From Streptomyces sp. ISL-11 (GTDB lineage Bacteria > Actinomycetota > Actinomycetes > Streptomycetales > Streptomycetaceae), in the NCBI RefSeq assembly GCF_018614525.1, contig NZ_JAGGOL010000047.1:25286-89285 (forward strand): a DNA stretch of 64,000 bases, read 5' to 3'. Below the pieces are notes generated by a model. It saw nothing but the letters and a program-made list of their open reading frames with translations. It was not told the DNA's origin and ran no database searches. Below, one piece after another: positions 1 to 7,850 of this stretch. The stretch's first letter is position 1; each line of letters begins with the position of its first letter. The position numbers were made by a program, and so were the translations under genes.

Positions 1-772
1 CCCGCGTGGCAGAGCCCAGCCCCAGCCCCTCGGAGAGATACCGCTCCGCGGCCCCCCACCGCTCCTCGATCGCGGCGAACGCGGCGCCGAGATACTCCGC
101 CCGCGCCTCGAACATCGGCGACAGCAGCTCCGCGACCTCCCGCGACCCCGTCCCCTCCTCCGCCTCGCGCCGCATCCGGTACCGGCGGTGCGGAGCGTTG
201 GACTCCAGGTAGTCCGCCTCGATGACCTCCCGCGGCACGCCGACCGCGAGCAGGGTGACCGCGATCGACAGGCCCGCCCGGTCCTTGCCCGCCGCGCAGT
301 GCATCAGCGCGGGAACGCCGTCCTCGGCGAGGGTGTGCAGGACGCGGCTGTGCTCGGCGGTGCGGGTGAGGACCACCTCGCGGTAGCTCTCGGCCATCCG
401 CTCGGCGCCCCGGTCGCCGGCCAGCACCGTTCTCAGCTGGGTGAGGTCACGGGCGCGCACCATCTTCCAGAACTCGGCGCCGTCGGCGGGGTCGTTGAGG
501 GGGACGTTCAGGTGGCGCACGCCGTCGAGCGCGATGTCCTCGCCGTCGAGCTCGATGTCGGCGGCGTTGCGGAAGTCGAAGACCGTGTGCAGGCCGAGCG
601 AGGAGAGGAAGCGGGCGTCCTCCTCGGTGGCGTGCGCGAGGTGGCCGCTGCGGAACAGTACGCCGGACCGCACGCGTCGCCCGTCGGCGGCCGGAAGGCC
701 GCCCAGGTCACGGAAGTTGCGGACCCCCGCCAGCTCGGGTTCGGTGGACGGGACATGCGGCGTCTGTGTCAC
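1..772 (-). CDS. Tyrosine-protein phosphatase (Y_phosphatase3 type), 3' end outside window
   Basis: Predicted cytosolic protein tyrosine/serine phosphatase. The frame reads continuously from a GTG at 772 to the left edge, so the C-terminus is missing. The P-loop HCAAGKDRAG is visible about 165 residues in; its Cys and Arg are the cysteinyl-phosphate nucleophile and phosphate-binding residue of the family. The N-terminal NFRDLGGL segment and the DFRNAADIELDG stretch fit the same family (known as the PtpB-like/IphP group). The start is set at GTG because the frame has no better start near the conserved ELAGVRNFRD region. It is divergent from the SGNH hydrolase at 984. The substrate cannot be inferred. 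Confidence 0.85.
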   Translation of the reverse strand, partial: MTQTPHVPSTEPELAGVRNFRDLGGLPAADGRRVRSGVLFRSGHLAHATEEDARFLSSLGLHTVFDFRNAADIELDGEDIALDGVRHLNVPLNDPADGAEFWKMVRARDLTQLRTVLAGDRGAERMAESYREVVLTRTAEHSRVLHTLAEDGVPALMHCAAGKDRAGLSIAVTLLAVGVPREVIEADYLESNAPHRRYRMRREAEEGTGSREVAELLSPMFEARAEYLGAAFAAIEERWGAAERYLSEGLGLGSATR

Positions 773-983
773 GGGCGCTCCCTGGACTCTGCTGTCGACG
801 CTGCTCGTCGACGAAGCGGCTGACTGACTTTACGCCACCGGCGCACGGTGCGACCGGCGTCCGCCGGCGCCCGCGTCGGCGTATTCCGCAGGAGTCGACT
901 TTGCCGGGGTGGGATACATCACGGCACGTCAACCCCTGGTTACGGTGGCGTAGGTCACTCCCGAAGGTGAAAGATGTGCTGAC

Positions 984-1775
984 GTGGCAGACGATTCGAA
1001 TTCATTCAGCAAGGGCGCGATCGGGTCGTACGCAGCCGTCGGGGACAGCTTCACCGAAGGCGTCGGCGACCCGGGTCCGGACGACACCTTCATCGGCTGG
1101 GCCGACCGACTGGCCGTACTCCTCTCCGATCAGCAGGCGGAGCACACCTTCCGGTACGCCAACCTCGCCGTGCGCGGCCGTCTCCTCGACCAGATCGTGG
1201 AGGAGCAGGTACCCCGGGCCAAGGAGCTCGGCCCGGACCTGGTGACGTTCTGCGCCGGCGGCAATGACATCCTCCGGCCGGGCAGCGACCCCGACGACGT
1301 GGCCGAGCGCTACGAGGCCGCGGTCGTCGACCTCGCCGGTTCGGTCGGCACGGTGCTGCTGTGCACCGGCTTCGACACCCGTGGCGTCCCGGTCCTGCGC
1401 CACCTGCGGGGGAAGATCGCGACCTACACCGCGCACGTCCGGTCCATCGCCGACCGGCACGGCTGCCCGGTCCTCGACCTGTGGTCGCTGCGCTCGGTGC
1501 AGGACCGGCGGGCCTGGAGCGACGACCGGCTCCACCTCTCGCCCGACGGGCACACCCGCGTCGCCCTGCGCGCCGCCCAGGTGCTCGGCCTCCAGGTGCC
1601 GGCCGACCCGGACCAGGCGTGGCCGGCCGAGGGCGTGCGATCGCCCGCCGAGGTGCGCCGGGACAACATCCACTGGGCACGGGAGCATCTGGTGCCGTGG
1701 ATCGGCCGCCGGCTGCGCGGCGAGTCCTCGGGTGACCACGTGGAGCCGAAGCGGCCGGATCTGCTGCCGCTGTAG
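984..1775 (+). CDS. SGNH/GDSL-family hydrolase (esterase/lipase type)
   Basis: A 263-residue hydrolase of the SGNH fold. Block I is seen as AVGDSFTEGVGD near residue 18 (nucleophile Ser in GDS). The Gly block appears as ANLAVRG, the Asn block as AGGNDIL and the catalytic Asp/His pair as DDRLHLSPDGH near residue 180. There is no signal peptide, so it is probably cytoplasmic. Close relatives in streptomycetes are annotated only as SGNH hydrolases; the substrate is unknown. It starts with GTG. It runs tail to tail with the ATP-binding protein at 1840 and is probably monocistronic. Confidence 0.85.
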   Translation: MADDSNSFSKGAIGSYAAVGDSFTEGVGDPGPDDTFIGWADRLAVLLSDQQAEHTFRYANLAVRGRLLDQIVEEQVPRAKELGPDLVTFCAGGNDILRPGSDPDDVAERYEAAVVDLAGSVGTVLLCTGFDTRGVPVLRHLRGKIATYTAHVRSIADRHGCPVLDLWSLRSVQDRRAWSDDRLHLSPDGHTRVALRAAQVLGLQVPADPDQAWPAEGVRSPAEVRRDNIHWAREHLVPWIGRRLRGESSGDHVEPKRPDLLPL

Positions 1776-1839
1776 CCGACCGGGCGTCAGGCGGGGGAGT
1801 ACGGCCCGGAGCGCGGGTGCCGCGACCGGGTGGCCCGGT

Positions 1840-2298
1840 TCACCGGGGGAGCCGCCCGTGCGGCAGATCGGCCCAGACGACACGGCCACGGCCGCTGTCG
1901 TCGGGCCGGACCCCCCACGCCTTCGACAGGGCGCCCACCAGCAGCAGTCCGCGCCCGCTCTCCTCGTCCGCGCCGCTGCACCGCGCGCGGGGCTCCGTCG
2001 AGGTGTGCCCCTGGTCGGTCACCTCGATCCGCAGGTGTGCGCCGCTCAGGCGCAGTTGACAGCCGACCTTGTCGCTGTCGGTGTGCCGTACCGCGTTGGT
2101 GAACAGCTCCGACACCACCAATTGGGCGTCGTCGCACGCCCCTTCGTCGATTCCCCACTCCCGCAGCTGCGCGAGAACTCTTCTGCGCGCCTCCGCCACC
2201 GAGGTGTTGAGAGCCGGGAAGTGGAAGGCGTCCTGAAGACGCGCGGCTATGGAGCAGCCGTAGCGTCCGAGCGAAGGTGCGTCATGGGAGGGGACCAC
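1840..2298 (-). CDS. ATP-binding anti-sigma-factor-like protein (HATPase_c_2, RsbW type)
   Basis: A small GHKL ATPase-fold protein of the RsbW/SpoIIAB-like class that streptomycetes encode in dozens of copies. The N-box is QLVVSELFTNAVRHT, the G1 box is IEVTDQG, and GRGLLLVGALSKAWG is the G2/lid region. The family binds partner proteins such as anti-anti-sigma factors. The gene is divergent from a WhiJ-like HTH gene at 2489, a very common pairing. The frame is open from a TTG at 2334, but an A/T-rich palindrome at 2342-2356 looks like an operator lying immediately upstream of that TTG. I therefore prefer the GTG at 2298, with moderate certainty. Confidence 0.8.
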   Translation of the reverse strand: MVPSHDAPSLGRYGCSIAARLQDAFHFPALNTSVAEARRRVLAQLREWGIDEGACDDAQLVVSELFTNAVRHTDSDKVGCQLRLSGAHLRIEVTDQGHTSTEPRARCSGADEESGRGLLLVGALSKAWGVRPDDSGRGRVVWADLPHGRLPR

Positions 2299-2341
2299 TC
2301 CGCAACTATGTGCGATGCGGGTCAGGTGTGGCAAGGTTCAA

Positions 2342-2356
2342 TCTGTAAATTACAGA
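2342..2356. promoter_or_regulatory. A/T-rich palindrome between divergent regulator genes
   Basis: TCTGTAAATTACAGA has 7-nt arms that are perfect complements around one central base. It sits in the short divergent gap between the RsbW-like gene and the WhiJ-like HTH gene. Its A/T richness stands out against the flanks. It is probably an operator for the neighbouring HTH protein; that role is inferred from position only. Confidence 0.5.
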
Positions 2357-2488
2357 ATCGTCAGTGCAGTCTGTTGGCTCCGGTGAGCCGCGTGACACAC
2401 TGCGGGTCACCTGGCGGGCATATGCCAGGCGTTGGGGCCGGGGACCGGGGAAACCCCGGGGACCGGGAAAATGGGGAAGGGGAGAAGA

Positions 2489-3355
2489 GTGGCGGACGCA
2501 CGGCCGGCAGGTGCCCCTACGGTCCTGAGGGTCGTCCTCGGCAAACGGCTGCACGACCTCCGGGAGAAGGCCGGGCTCTCCTACGAGCAGGCGGGCCGCG
2601 CCCTCGACGTCACGCACGCCACCGTCCGCAGGATGGAGAAGGCCGAGGTCGGCCTCAAGCTTCCCTACGTCGAGAAGCTGCTGCGCGTCTACGGCGTCGT
2701 CGACCCCAAGGAGGTCGAGGGCTTCGTCTCCCTGGCCCGGGAGGCCAACCGCCCCGGCTGGTGGCACCGCTTCCGGGACGTCCTGCCCGAGTGGTTCAGC
2801 GCGTTCGTCAGCCTCGAGGGAGAGGCCAACCTCATCCGCGCCTACGAGCCGCACTACGTCCCCGGACTGCTCCAGACCGAGGGCTACGCGCGCGCCGTGC
2901 TCCGCGCCGGCATGCCGCACGCCTCCGACGCCGACATCGACCGCGCGGTCACCGTCCGCCGCGAGCGCCAGTCGCTGCTCACCCGGGACGGCGCCCCGCT
3001 GCTGTGGGTGGTCATCGACGAGACCGTGCTGCGCCGGCCCATCGGCGGGCCGGGCGTCATGCGCGAGCAGATCACCCACCTCATGGCGGCCACCGCGCTG
3101 CCGAACGTAAGGCTCCAGATCATGCCGTTCGCCGCCGGGCCGCACCCGGCGATGTACGGACCGTTCCATATCTTCCGGTTCCCGCTCCCCGAACTGCCGG
3201 ACATCGCGTACGCCGAGAACCTGGTCGGAGCCTCGTACTTCGACCAGCGCGACGATGTCTCGGCCTTCCTGGAGGCGCTGGACCGGATGTGCGCGCAGGC
3301 CGCGCCGGCACACACCACCGAGGCACTCCTGGGTGGCATTCGTAAGGAGATCTGA
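2489..3355 (+). CDS. WhiJ-like helix-turn-helix regulator with DUF5753 domain
   Basis: A 288-residue DNA-binding regulator. Residues about 14-70 form an XRE-type HTH (LGKRLHDLREKAGLSYEQAG, then THATVRRMEKAEVG). The rest is the DUF5753 domain, recognised by AYEPHYVPGLLQTEGYARAV and LMAATALPNVRLQIMPF. This is the WhiJ/Scr1 family, which in Streptomyces acts with small DUF397 proteins in development and antibiotic control. GTG 2489 is chosen because the purine-rich AAGGGGAG ends 4 nt before it; in-frame starts at 2432 and 2471 lack such a site. The DUF397 gene follows after only 3 nt, so the two are surely co-transcribed. Confidence 0.88.
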   Translation: MADARPAGAPTVLRVVLGKRLHDLREKAGLSYEQAGRALDVTHATVRRMEKAEVGLKLPYVEKLLRVYGVVDPKEVEGFVSLAREANRPGWWHRFRDVLPEWFSAFVSLEGEANLIRAYEPHYVPGLLQTEGYARAVLRAGMPHASDADIDRAVTVRRERQSLLTRDGAPLLWVVIDETVLRRPIGGPGVMREQITHLMAATALPNVRLQIMPFAAGPHPAMYGPFHIFRFPLPELPDIAYAENLVGASYFDQRDDVSAFLEALDRMCAQAAPAHTTEALLGGIRKEI

Positions 3356-3358
3356 ACC

Positions 3359-3631
3359 ATGGATCCGACCACCATGGATCGCGTATACAACGGCATGCCC
3401 GCCACCGACCTCGGGACCGAGGGCTGGAGCAAGCCGTGGAGCGGCGGCAACGGGGGAAGTTGCGTCGAGGCCATGCGCCTGCGGGACGGCCGGGTCGCGC
3501 TGCGCCAGTCCACCGATCCGGACGGCCCCGCGCTGATCTACACGCATCACGAAATCGAGAGCTTCATCAAGGGCGCGAAGGCCGGCGAAGCCGACTTCCT
3601 TCTCGCGGGAACGAGTGTGAGCTGCGAATGA
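3359..3631 (+). CDS. DUF397 small protein, WhiJ partner
   Basis: A 90-residue DUF397 protein. The family core GGNGGSCVEAMRLRDGRVALRQS and the following DP.GP.L.Y sequence are present. These proteins are encoded next to WhiJ-like regulators and are thought to modulate them, in an arrangement resembling an antitoxin-like pair. It starts with ATG 3 nt after the regulator's stop. Its TGA overlaps the ATG of the DUF574 methyltransferase gene (ATGA), which suggests translational coupling of all three. Confidence 0.88.
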   Translation: MDPTTMDRVYNGMPATDLGTEGWSKPWSGGNGGSCVEAMRLRDGRVALRQSTDPDGPALIYTHHEIESFIKGAKAGEADFLLAGTSVSCE

Positions 3632-4476
3632 AAGGGCACGGCGTGAGCGAGCAGGGCTTCGCGGCCGAGGAGATCGACACCAGCCGGCCGCACCCGGCCC
3701 GGATGTACGACTACTACCTCGGCGGCTGGGACAACTACGAGGTCGACCGGCAGGCGGCCGAGCACGTCATCGAGGCGCACCCGCAGGTACGGCTGTCCGC
3801 CCGCGCCAACCGCGCCTTCATGGCACGCGCGGTCCGGGACGTGGTGCGCGGTGGCGTCCGGCAGATCATCGACATCGGTACGGGCATACCCACCTCCCCG
3901 AACACCCATGAGGTGGCCCGGGAGACCGACCCCGACGTCCGCGTCGCGTACGTCGACAACGACCCGATCGTGGCCACCCACGCGGGGGCCAAGCTGACGA
4001 ACGCCGGCCACGCCGCGTTCGTCCTCGGCGATGTGCGCGAGCCCCGGGCGATCCTGGACCACCCCGTGGTCCGCGACCTGATCGACTTCTCCGAGCCGGT
4101 GGCCCTGCTGCTGGTCGCCGTCCTGCACTTCGTCAAGGACGAGGAGGACCCGGCCGGCATCGTCGCCGCCCTGGGCGAGGCCCTGCCCGCCGGCAGCTGT
4201 CTCGTGCTCTCCCACGCCACGGCCGAACCGTACGAGGGGTACGTGGACGGCTACACCGACGTCAAGGCCCGCGACAGCGTCCTGGGCGCGTACAAGAACG
4301 CCACCGCCGCGCTCAACCTGCGCGGCCGCACGGCGATCGAGCCGCTCTTCGGCGACTTCGCGCTCCAGGACCCGGGCCTGGTCCGCGTGCCGCTGTGGCG
4401 CCCGGACGGCCCGGTGCCGGGCGCCGAGGAGCTCAACGACACGATCTTCTACGGGGGAGTGGGCAGAAAGGGCTAG
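3628..4476 (+). CDS. SAM-dependent methyltransferase, DUF574 family
   Basis: A 282-residue protein of the actinobacterial DUF574/PF04672 family, which has a Rossmann-type methyltransferase fold. Diagnostic sequences are SRPHPARMYDYYLGGWDNYEVD near the N-terminus, the SAM loop IIDIGTGIPT, VAYVDNDPIV (adenosine-binding Asp) and LLLVAVLHFVKDEEDP. The target is unknown. The ATG at 3628 overlaps the DUF397 stop; an in-frame GTG at 3643 is an alternative start. It is the third gene of a probable whiJ-DUF397-DUF574 operon. Confidence 0.87.
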   Translation: MKGHGVSEQGFAAEEIDTSRPHPARMYDYYLGGWDNYEVDRQAAEHVIEAHPQVRLSARANRAFMARAVRDVVRGGVRQIIDIGTGIPTSPNTHEVARETDPDVRVAYVDNDPIVATHAGAKLTNAGHAAFVLGDVREPRAILDHPVVRDLIDFSEPVALLLVAVLHFVKDEEDPAGIVAALGEALPAGSCLVLSHATAEPYEGYVDGYTDVKARDSVLGAYKNATAALNLRGRTAIEPLFGDFALQDPGLVRVPLWRPDGPVPGAEELNDTIFYGGVGRKG

Positions 4477-4509
4477 CGCGATGCCCCCATCGCCGGGCGG
4501 GCTCGAACA

Positions 4510-4547
4510 AGCCCAGCCGAATCCAGCCCGTCCGGCGTCGGAGCCCC
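4510..4547. repeat. Partial copy of the window's dispersed intergenic repeat
   Basis: The block GCCCAGCCGAAT followed by CCAGCCCGTCCGGCG matches the middle of the large repeats at 7384, 31125, 49337 and 62005. Only this core is present. It lies between two gene 3' ends that face each other. Confidence 0.55.
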
Positions 4548-4549
4548 GG

Positions 4550-5116
4550 TCACCGACCGGCAGTCACCCCACTCGGCACCTCGCAACTGTCCTTGAACCC
4601 CTGGCTCGTCAGGCCGAGCGCCGCGTTCGTGCGGGACCGGAGGTTCTCCACCGCCACCATCGCCGTCAGCTCGACGAACGCGGCATCGCCCAGGCTCGTC
4701 CGCAACCGCTCGGCCAGGTCGTCCCCGACCGTGGGCGGCGTCGCGGTCATCGCCTCGGCGTACTCCATGACGTCCCGCTCCAGCGGGGTGTACGCGTCGC
4801 TCTCGCGCCACACCGGCACATCGAGCAGCTTCTCGTGCGGCACCCCGTGCTTGCGGCTCGCCCAGTAGCCGAAGTCCACGCACCAGGAGCAGCCGATGGA
4901 CACGGACGACGCCATCTCCGCCAGCGACTTGAGCTGAGGATCGAGCTTCTTCCACCGGGCGAGCGCCATCTCGAACCGGGACGACGCGAGCAGCACCCGC
5001 GGGTTGTGGGCGAACGCCATGACCGGGTCGAGGGTCCTGCCGTAGGCGCGCTTGCAGTACCACTCCACCAGGCGGATCAGCGGGGTGGGCTTCGGGTCGA
5101 GCGGGATACGGGCCAT
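4550..5116 (-). CDS. Carboxymuconolactone decarboxylase/AhpD-like protein
   Basis: A 188-residue all-helical protein of the CMD/AhpD superfamily. The redox-type CxxC is visible as CSWCVDFGYW near residue 78, with the usual upstream helix LKSLAEMASSVSIG. The family contains peroxidase-linked disulfide reductases and decarboxylases; the CxxC favours the AhpD-like redox type. ATG 5116 is chosen because GGAGG lies about 8 nt upstream; an ATG five codons earlier (5131) lacks a site. It is divergent from alkB, which could mean a shared stress promoter, but I see no recognisable box. Confidence 0.82.
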   Translation of the reverse strand: MARIPLDPKPTPLIRLVEWYCKRAYGRTLDPVMAFAHNPRVLLASSRFEMALARWKKLDPQLKSLAEMASSVSIGCSWCVDFGYWASRKHGVPHEKLLDVPVWRESDAYTPLERDVMEYAEAMTATPPTVGDDLAERLRTSLGDAAFVELTAMVAVENLRSRTNAALGLTSQGFKDSCEVPSGVTAGR

Positions 5117-5266
5117 GGCCGGTGCCTCCATCGGGGACGTGTGGTCGCTTCCGCCCGTACGACGGACGCGCCCCGCGGCTTTGTGACATCCGCCCGCCGC
5201 GTCCGGGTGAGACCGTGGTCACAGTGCCGCACCGGCGGTGTCACAGCCCCGATCTACGCTGGCGGC

Positions 5267-5923
5267 ATGGACGACGAGCTCTTCCCGCGGCCCGCGGCCG
5301 AGATCGCCCCGGGGGCCGTGCACGTCCCCGGCTGGCTGGACCTGCCCGCCCAGGCCCGCCTGCTCGCCGCCTGCCGTGCCTGGGCCGCCCCACCCGCCGG
5401 CCTGCGCACCGTGCGGATGCCCAGCGGCGGCGAGATGTCGGTGCGCACCGTCTGCCTCGGGTGGCACTGGTTCCCCTACGGTTACGCCCGCACCGTCGTC
5501 GACGGCGACGGTGCGCCGGTCAAGCCCTTCCCGGCCCGGCTGGACGCGCTGGCCCGGGACGCCGTCGCGGCGGCCTACGGCACCGAGGCGGCCCCGGATC
5601 CGTACGACGTGGCGCTGGTCAACTTCTACGGCCACGACGCCCGCATGGGCATGCACCAGGACCGGGACGAGCGCTCGGACGCGCCCGTCGTCTCCCTCAG
5701 CCTCGGTGACACCTGCGTCTTCCGGTTCGGCAACACGAGCGGCCGCAGCCGCCCTTGGACCGATGTCGAGCTGCGCAGCGGTGACCTCTTCGTCTTCGGC
5801 GGACCGTCCCGCCGGGCCTACCACGGTGTGCCGCGCACCCGTCCGGGCACCGCGCCGCCCGCTCTCGGGCTCACCGGGCGACTGAACGTCACCCTCCGCG
5901 CCAGCGGTCTCCCCAATCCCTGA
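5267..5923 (+). CDS. alkB: Alpha-ketoglutarate-dependent AlkB-type dioxygenase
   Basis: A 218-residue Fe(II)/2-oxoglutarate dioxygenase that in E. coli AlkB repairs 1-methyladenine and 3-methylcytosine by oxidative demethylation. The metal triad is visible as MGMHQDRDE (HxD) near residue 125 and RAYHGVPR near residue 187. The 2-oxoglutarate-binding arginines are in GRLNVTLRAS at the C-terminus. NFYGHDARMGMH and SLSLGD match the AlkB core. The ATG at 5267 gives the normal family length, while the open frame extends about 260 codons upstream without homology. It is followed by a 24-nt palindrome and a strong hairpin. Confidence 0.9.
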   Translation: MDDELFPRPAAEIAPGAVHVPGWLDLPAQARLLAACRAWAAPPAGLRTVRMPSGGEMSVRTVCLGWHWFPYGYARTVVDGDGAPVKPFPARLDALARDAVAAAYGTEAAPDPYDVALVNFYGHDARMGMHQDRDERSDAPVVSLSLGDTCVFRFGNTSGRSRPWTDVELRSGDLFVFGGPSRRAYHGVPRTRPGTAPPALGLTGRLNVTLRASGLPNP

Positions 5924-5933
5924 GCGCGTGCGC

Positions 5934-5957
5934 ATGCACGTGAAAATTCACGTGCAT
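5934..5957. promoter_or_regulatory. 24-nt near-perfect palindrome after alkB
   Basis: Two 11-nt arms, ATGCACGTGAA and TTCACGTGCAT, are exact complements around a central AA. It begins 10 nt after the alkB stop. It could be an operator for the hydrolase gene at 6186 or a weak terminator. The even A/T-containing arms look more like a protein-binding site than a Streptomyces terminator. Confidence 0.45.
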
Positions 5958-5999
5958 CCGGGCGCCCGACCCTGCACAGTAGAGGGCGGGGTAACACCC

Positions 6000-6044
6000 G
6001 CCGTCGGCCGGGCTCGTATCACGGGGGCGAGCCCGGCCGACGGC
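6000..6044. terminator. Strong hairpin terminator downstream of alkB
   Basis: A perfect 17-bp stem (GCCGTCGGCCGGGCTCG paired with its complement at 6028-6044) encloses an 11-nt loop. U-tract-free GC hairpins are normal Streptomyces terminators. It insulates alkB from the hydrolase gene. Confidence 0.75.
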
Positions 6045-6185
6045 ACCCGGTGTTCGCCCGTGCGCTTACGGCCCGTAGGACGGGGGCCATCGGGCGGCTC
6101 CGGGGCAGGGGCAGATAATGGCGGGACCCGAGCTCCCCCACGGCCTCAGCCGCACGGGGTCGCCCCCCTCGCCCCTGGAGGTGCC

Positions 6186-7361
6186 GTGACCGGCTTCCGC
6201 CCGAAAAGCTTCCCGCTCGACGCCCTGCGCCCGGCCGCCTTCGGAGCGGACCCGTCGGGGGAGCGGATGGCGCGCATCCGGCGGTCGCCGCACTACGCCG
6301 ACGGTGTCTTCACCAACCCCGTGGGGGTCGACCGCACGCCCTCCGGAGCGATGCTGAAGTTCCTGCCCACGTATTTCCGCAAGGAGGAGCGCGCCCGCCG
6401 CGCGCCCGCCGGAGCCGTGCCCGTCCACCCCACCACCATCGCCGACCTCGCCGCCCCCGCGGTCTCCGGACTGCGGCTGACGTGGATGGGCCACTCCAGC
6501 GTGCTCGCCGAGATCGACGGCCACCGGGTGCTCTTCGACCCGGTGTGGTCCGAGCGCTGCTCGCCCTTCGCCTTCGCGGGCCCCAGGCGCCTGCACCCGG
6601 TGCCGGTGCCGCTGGCCGAGGTGGGGACCGTGGACGCCGTCGTCATCTCCCACGACCACTACGACCACCTCGACATGCCGACGGTCAGAGCGCTGGCCCG
6701 TACCGGCACCCGGTTCGTCGTACCGCTGGGCGTCGGTGCCCACCTGGAGCACTGGGGCATTCCGGCGGACCGGATCGCCGAGCTCGACTGGCACGAGTCC
6801 ACGGCCGTCGGCGGCCTCACCCTCACCGCCACTCCCGCCCGCCACTTCTGTGGCAGAGCGCTGCGCAACACCCAGCACACCCTCTGGGCCTCCTGGGTGG
6901 TCGCCGGCCCCGACCACCGCATCTTCCACAGCGGCGACACCGGCTACTTCCCCGGCTTCGCGGACATCGGCGCCCAGTACGGGCCGTTCGACGCCACGAT
7001 GGTGCAGATCGGTGCCTACAGCGAATTCTGGCCCGATATCCACATGACGCCCGAGGAGGGCATGCGGGCTCATTCCGACCTCCAGGGCGACCCGGCCCGC
7101 GGCGTCATGCTGCCGATCCACTGGGGCACCTTCAACCTCGCTCCCCATCCCTGGGAGGAGCCGGTCGAGGGAACCGTCGCCGCAGCTCGGCGCGCTGGTG
7201 CGCACATCGCCGCGCCCCGCCCGGGGCAGCCCTTCGAGCCGGCCGCCGGGCTGCCGCTCGACCTGTGGTGGCAGGCGATCACGGGCCGGCCGGCGGGCGG
7301 CCGGCCCGAGCCGGTGGCGGACCTGCCGAGCCGCGCCGGGGCCGCCACCGTCCGCGTGTAG
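6186..7361 (+). CDS. MBL-fold metallo-hydrolase (UlaG/NAPE-PLD-like)
   Basis: A 391-residue metallo-beta-lactamase-fold hydrolase of the Lactamase_B_2 group. The metal-binding motif is SHDHYDHLD near residue 157 (HxHxDH). Further ligands are in ATPARHFCGR, the HSGDTGYFPGF motif and PIHWGTFNLAPHPW near residue 315. Relatives include UlaG lactonases and N-acyl-phosphatidylethanolamine phospholipases, so a lipid or lactone substrate is possible but not proven. GTG 6186 is chosen because GGAGG ends 5 nt upstream and the longer frame (from 5928) would run through a terminator. A dispersed repeat follows the gene. Confidence 0.85.
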   Translation: MTGFRPKSFPLDALRPAAFGADPSGERMARIRRSPHYADGVFTNPVGVDRTPSGAMLKFLPTYFRKEERARRAPAGAVPVHPTTIADLAAPAVSGLRLTWMGHSSVLAEIDGHRVLFDPVWSERCSPFAFAGPRRLHPVPVPLAEVGTVDAVVISHDHYDHLDMPTVRALARTGTRFVVPLGVGAHLEHWGIPADRIAELDWHESTAVGGLTLTATPARHFCGRALRNTQHTLWASWVVAGPDHRIFHSGDTGYFPGFADIGAQYGPFDATMVQIGAYSEFWPDIHMTPEEGMRAHSDLQGDPARGVMLPIHWGTFNLAPHPWEEPVEGTVAAARRAGAHIAAPRPGQPFEPAAGLPLDLWWQAITGRPAGGRPEPVADLPSRAGAATVRV

Positions 7362-7383
7362 GCCATCTCCGGCGGCCGGCGCG

Positions 7384-7605
7384 GTGGTGTCCTCAAGCGC
7401 CGGACGGGCTGCTGTGCTGTGTCCTCAATCTCCCCCAGCTACCGCTGGGGGTCCCCCAACAGGCTGAAGGCGGCTGAGCCCAGCCGAATCAAGCCTGTCC
7501 GGCGCTTGAGGACGCGCCCGCAGGGCGCTCGCCGCCGCAGGCGGCAAAGCCGGCCCGCCCCGCCGCAGGCGGCCAGGCGGCAAAGCCGGCCCGCAGCCGA
7601 AGCCT
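7384..7605. repeat. Dispersed palindromic intergenic repeat, copy A (reverse orientation)
   Basis: This copy contains, in order, CAAGCGCCGGACGGGCTG, CTCCCCCAGCTACCGCTGGG, a GGCTGAGCCCAGCCG core, TCCGGCGCTTGAGGACGCG and tandem GCCGCAGGCGGCAAAGC units. The same blocks occur in reverse order at 31125, 49337 and 62005. It has no coding pattern. It separates the hydrolase gene from the chitosanase promoter and could act as a terminator or REP-like element. Confidence 0.75.
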
Positions 7606-7735
7606 CGCCGGGCACGGCCTGGTCCGGGGTTCGGCGGCCGCCCCGTGGCGATGGCGTGATCTCGCGCCGCCGCGTAAATGAGTCGCCCGCACCTCTTGTG
7701 GCGGAAGCGGCGGGACCGCTTCAATGCCGTTCATG

Positions 7736-7754
7736 GTTAGGAAAGCTTCCTAAC
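7736..7754. promoter_or_regulatory. Putative CsnR operator of the chitosanase gene
   Basis: GTTAGGAAAGCTTCCTAAC has 8-nt complementary arms around a 3-nt spacer and lies about 100 nt before the chitosanase ATG. Chitosanase genes of Streptomyces are known to be repressed by the ROK-family regulator CsnR through a palindrome upstream of the gene. The match of this exact sequence to the published box is from memory and should be checked. Confidence 0.6.
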
Positions 7755-7850
7755 AGAGCTTCCTGACCGCCGATGCTCCATGCGAACCGCCATCGGGTGC
7801 CCTCGGCGATCCACCGAGGGCCCTCGGTAACCATCGGGAACGGAGACCAC

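Noticed and set aside
1264..3345. 693-codon plus-strand frame over the SGNH, ATP-binding and WhiJ-like genes
   Set aside because: It covers three genes that have convincing homology in other frames; shadow frame.
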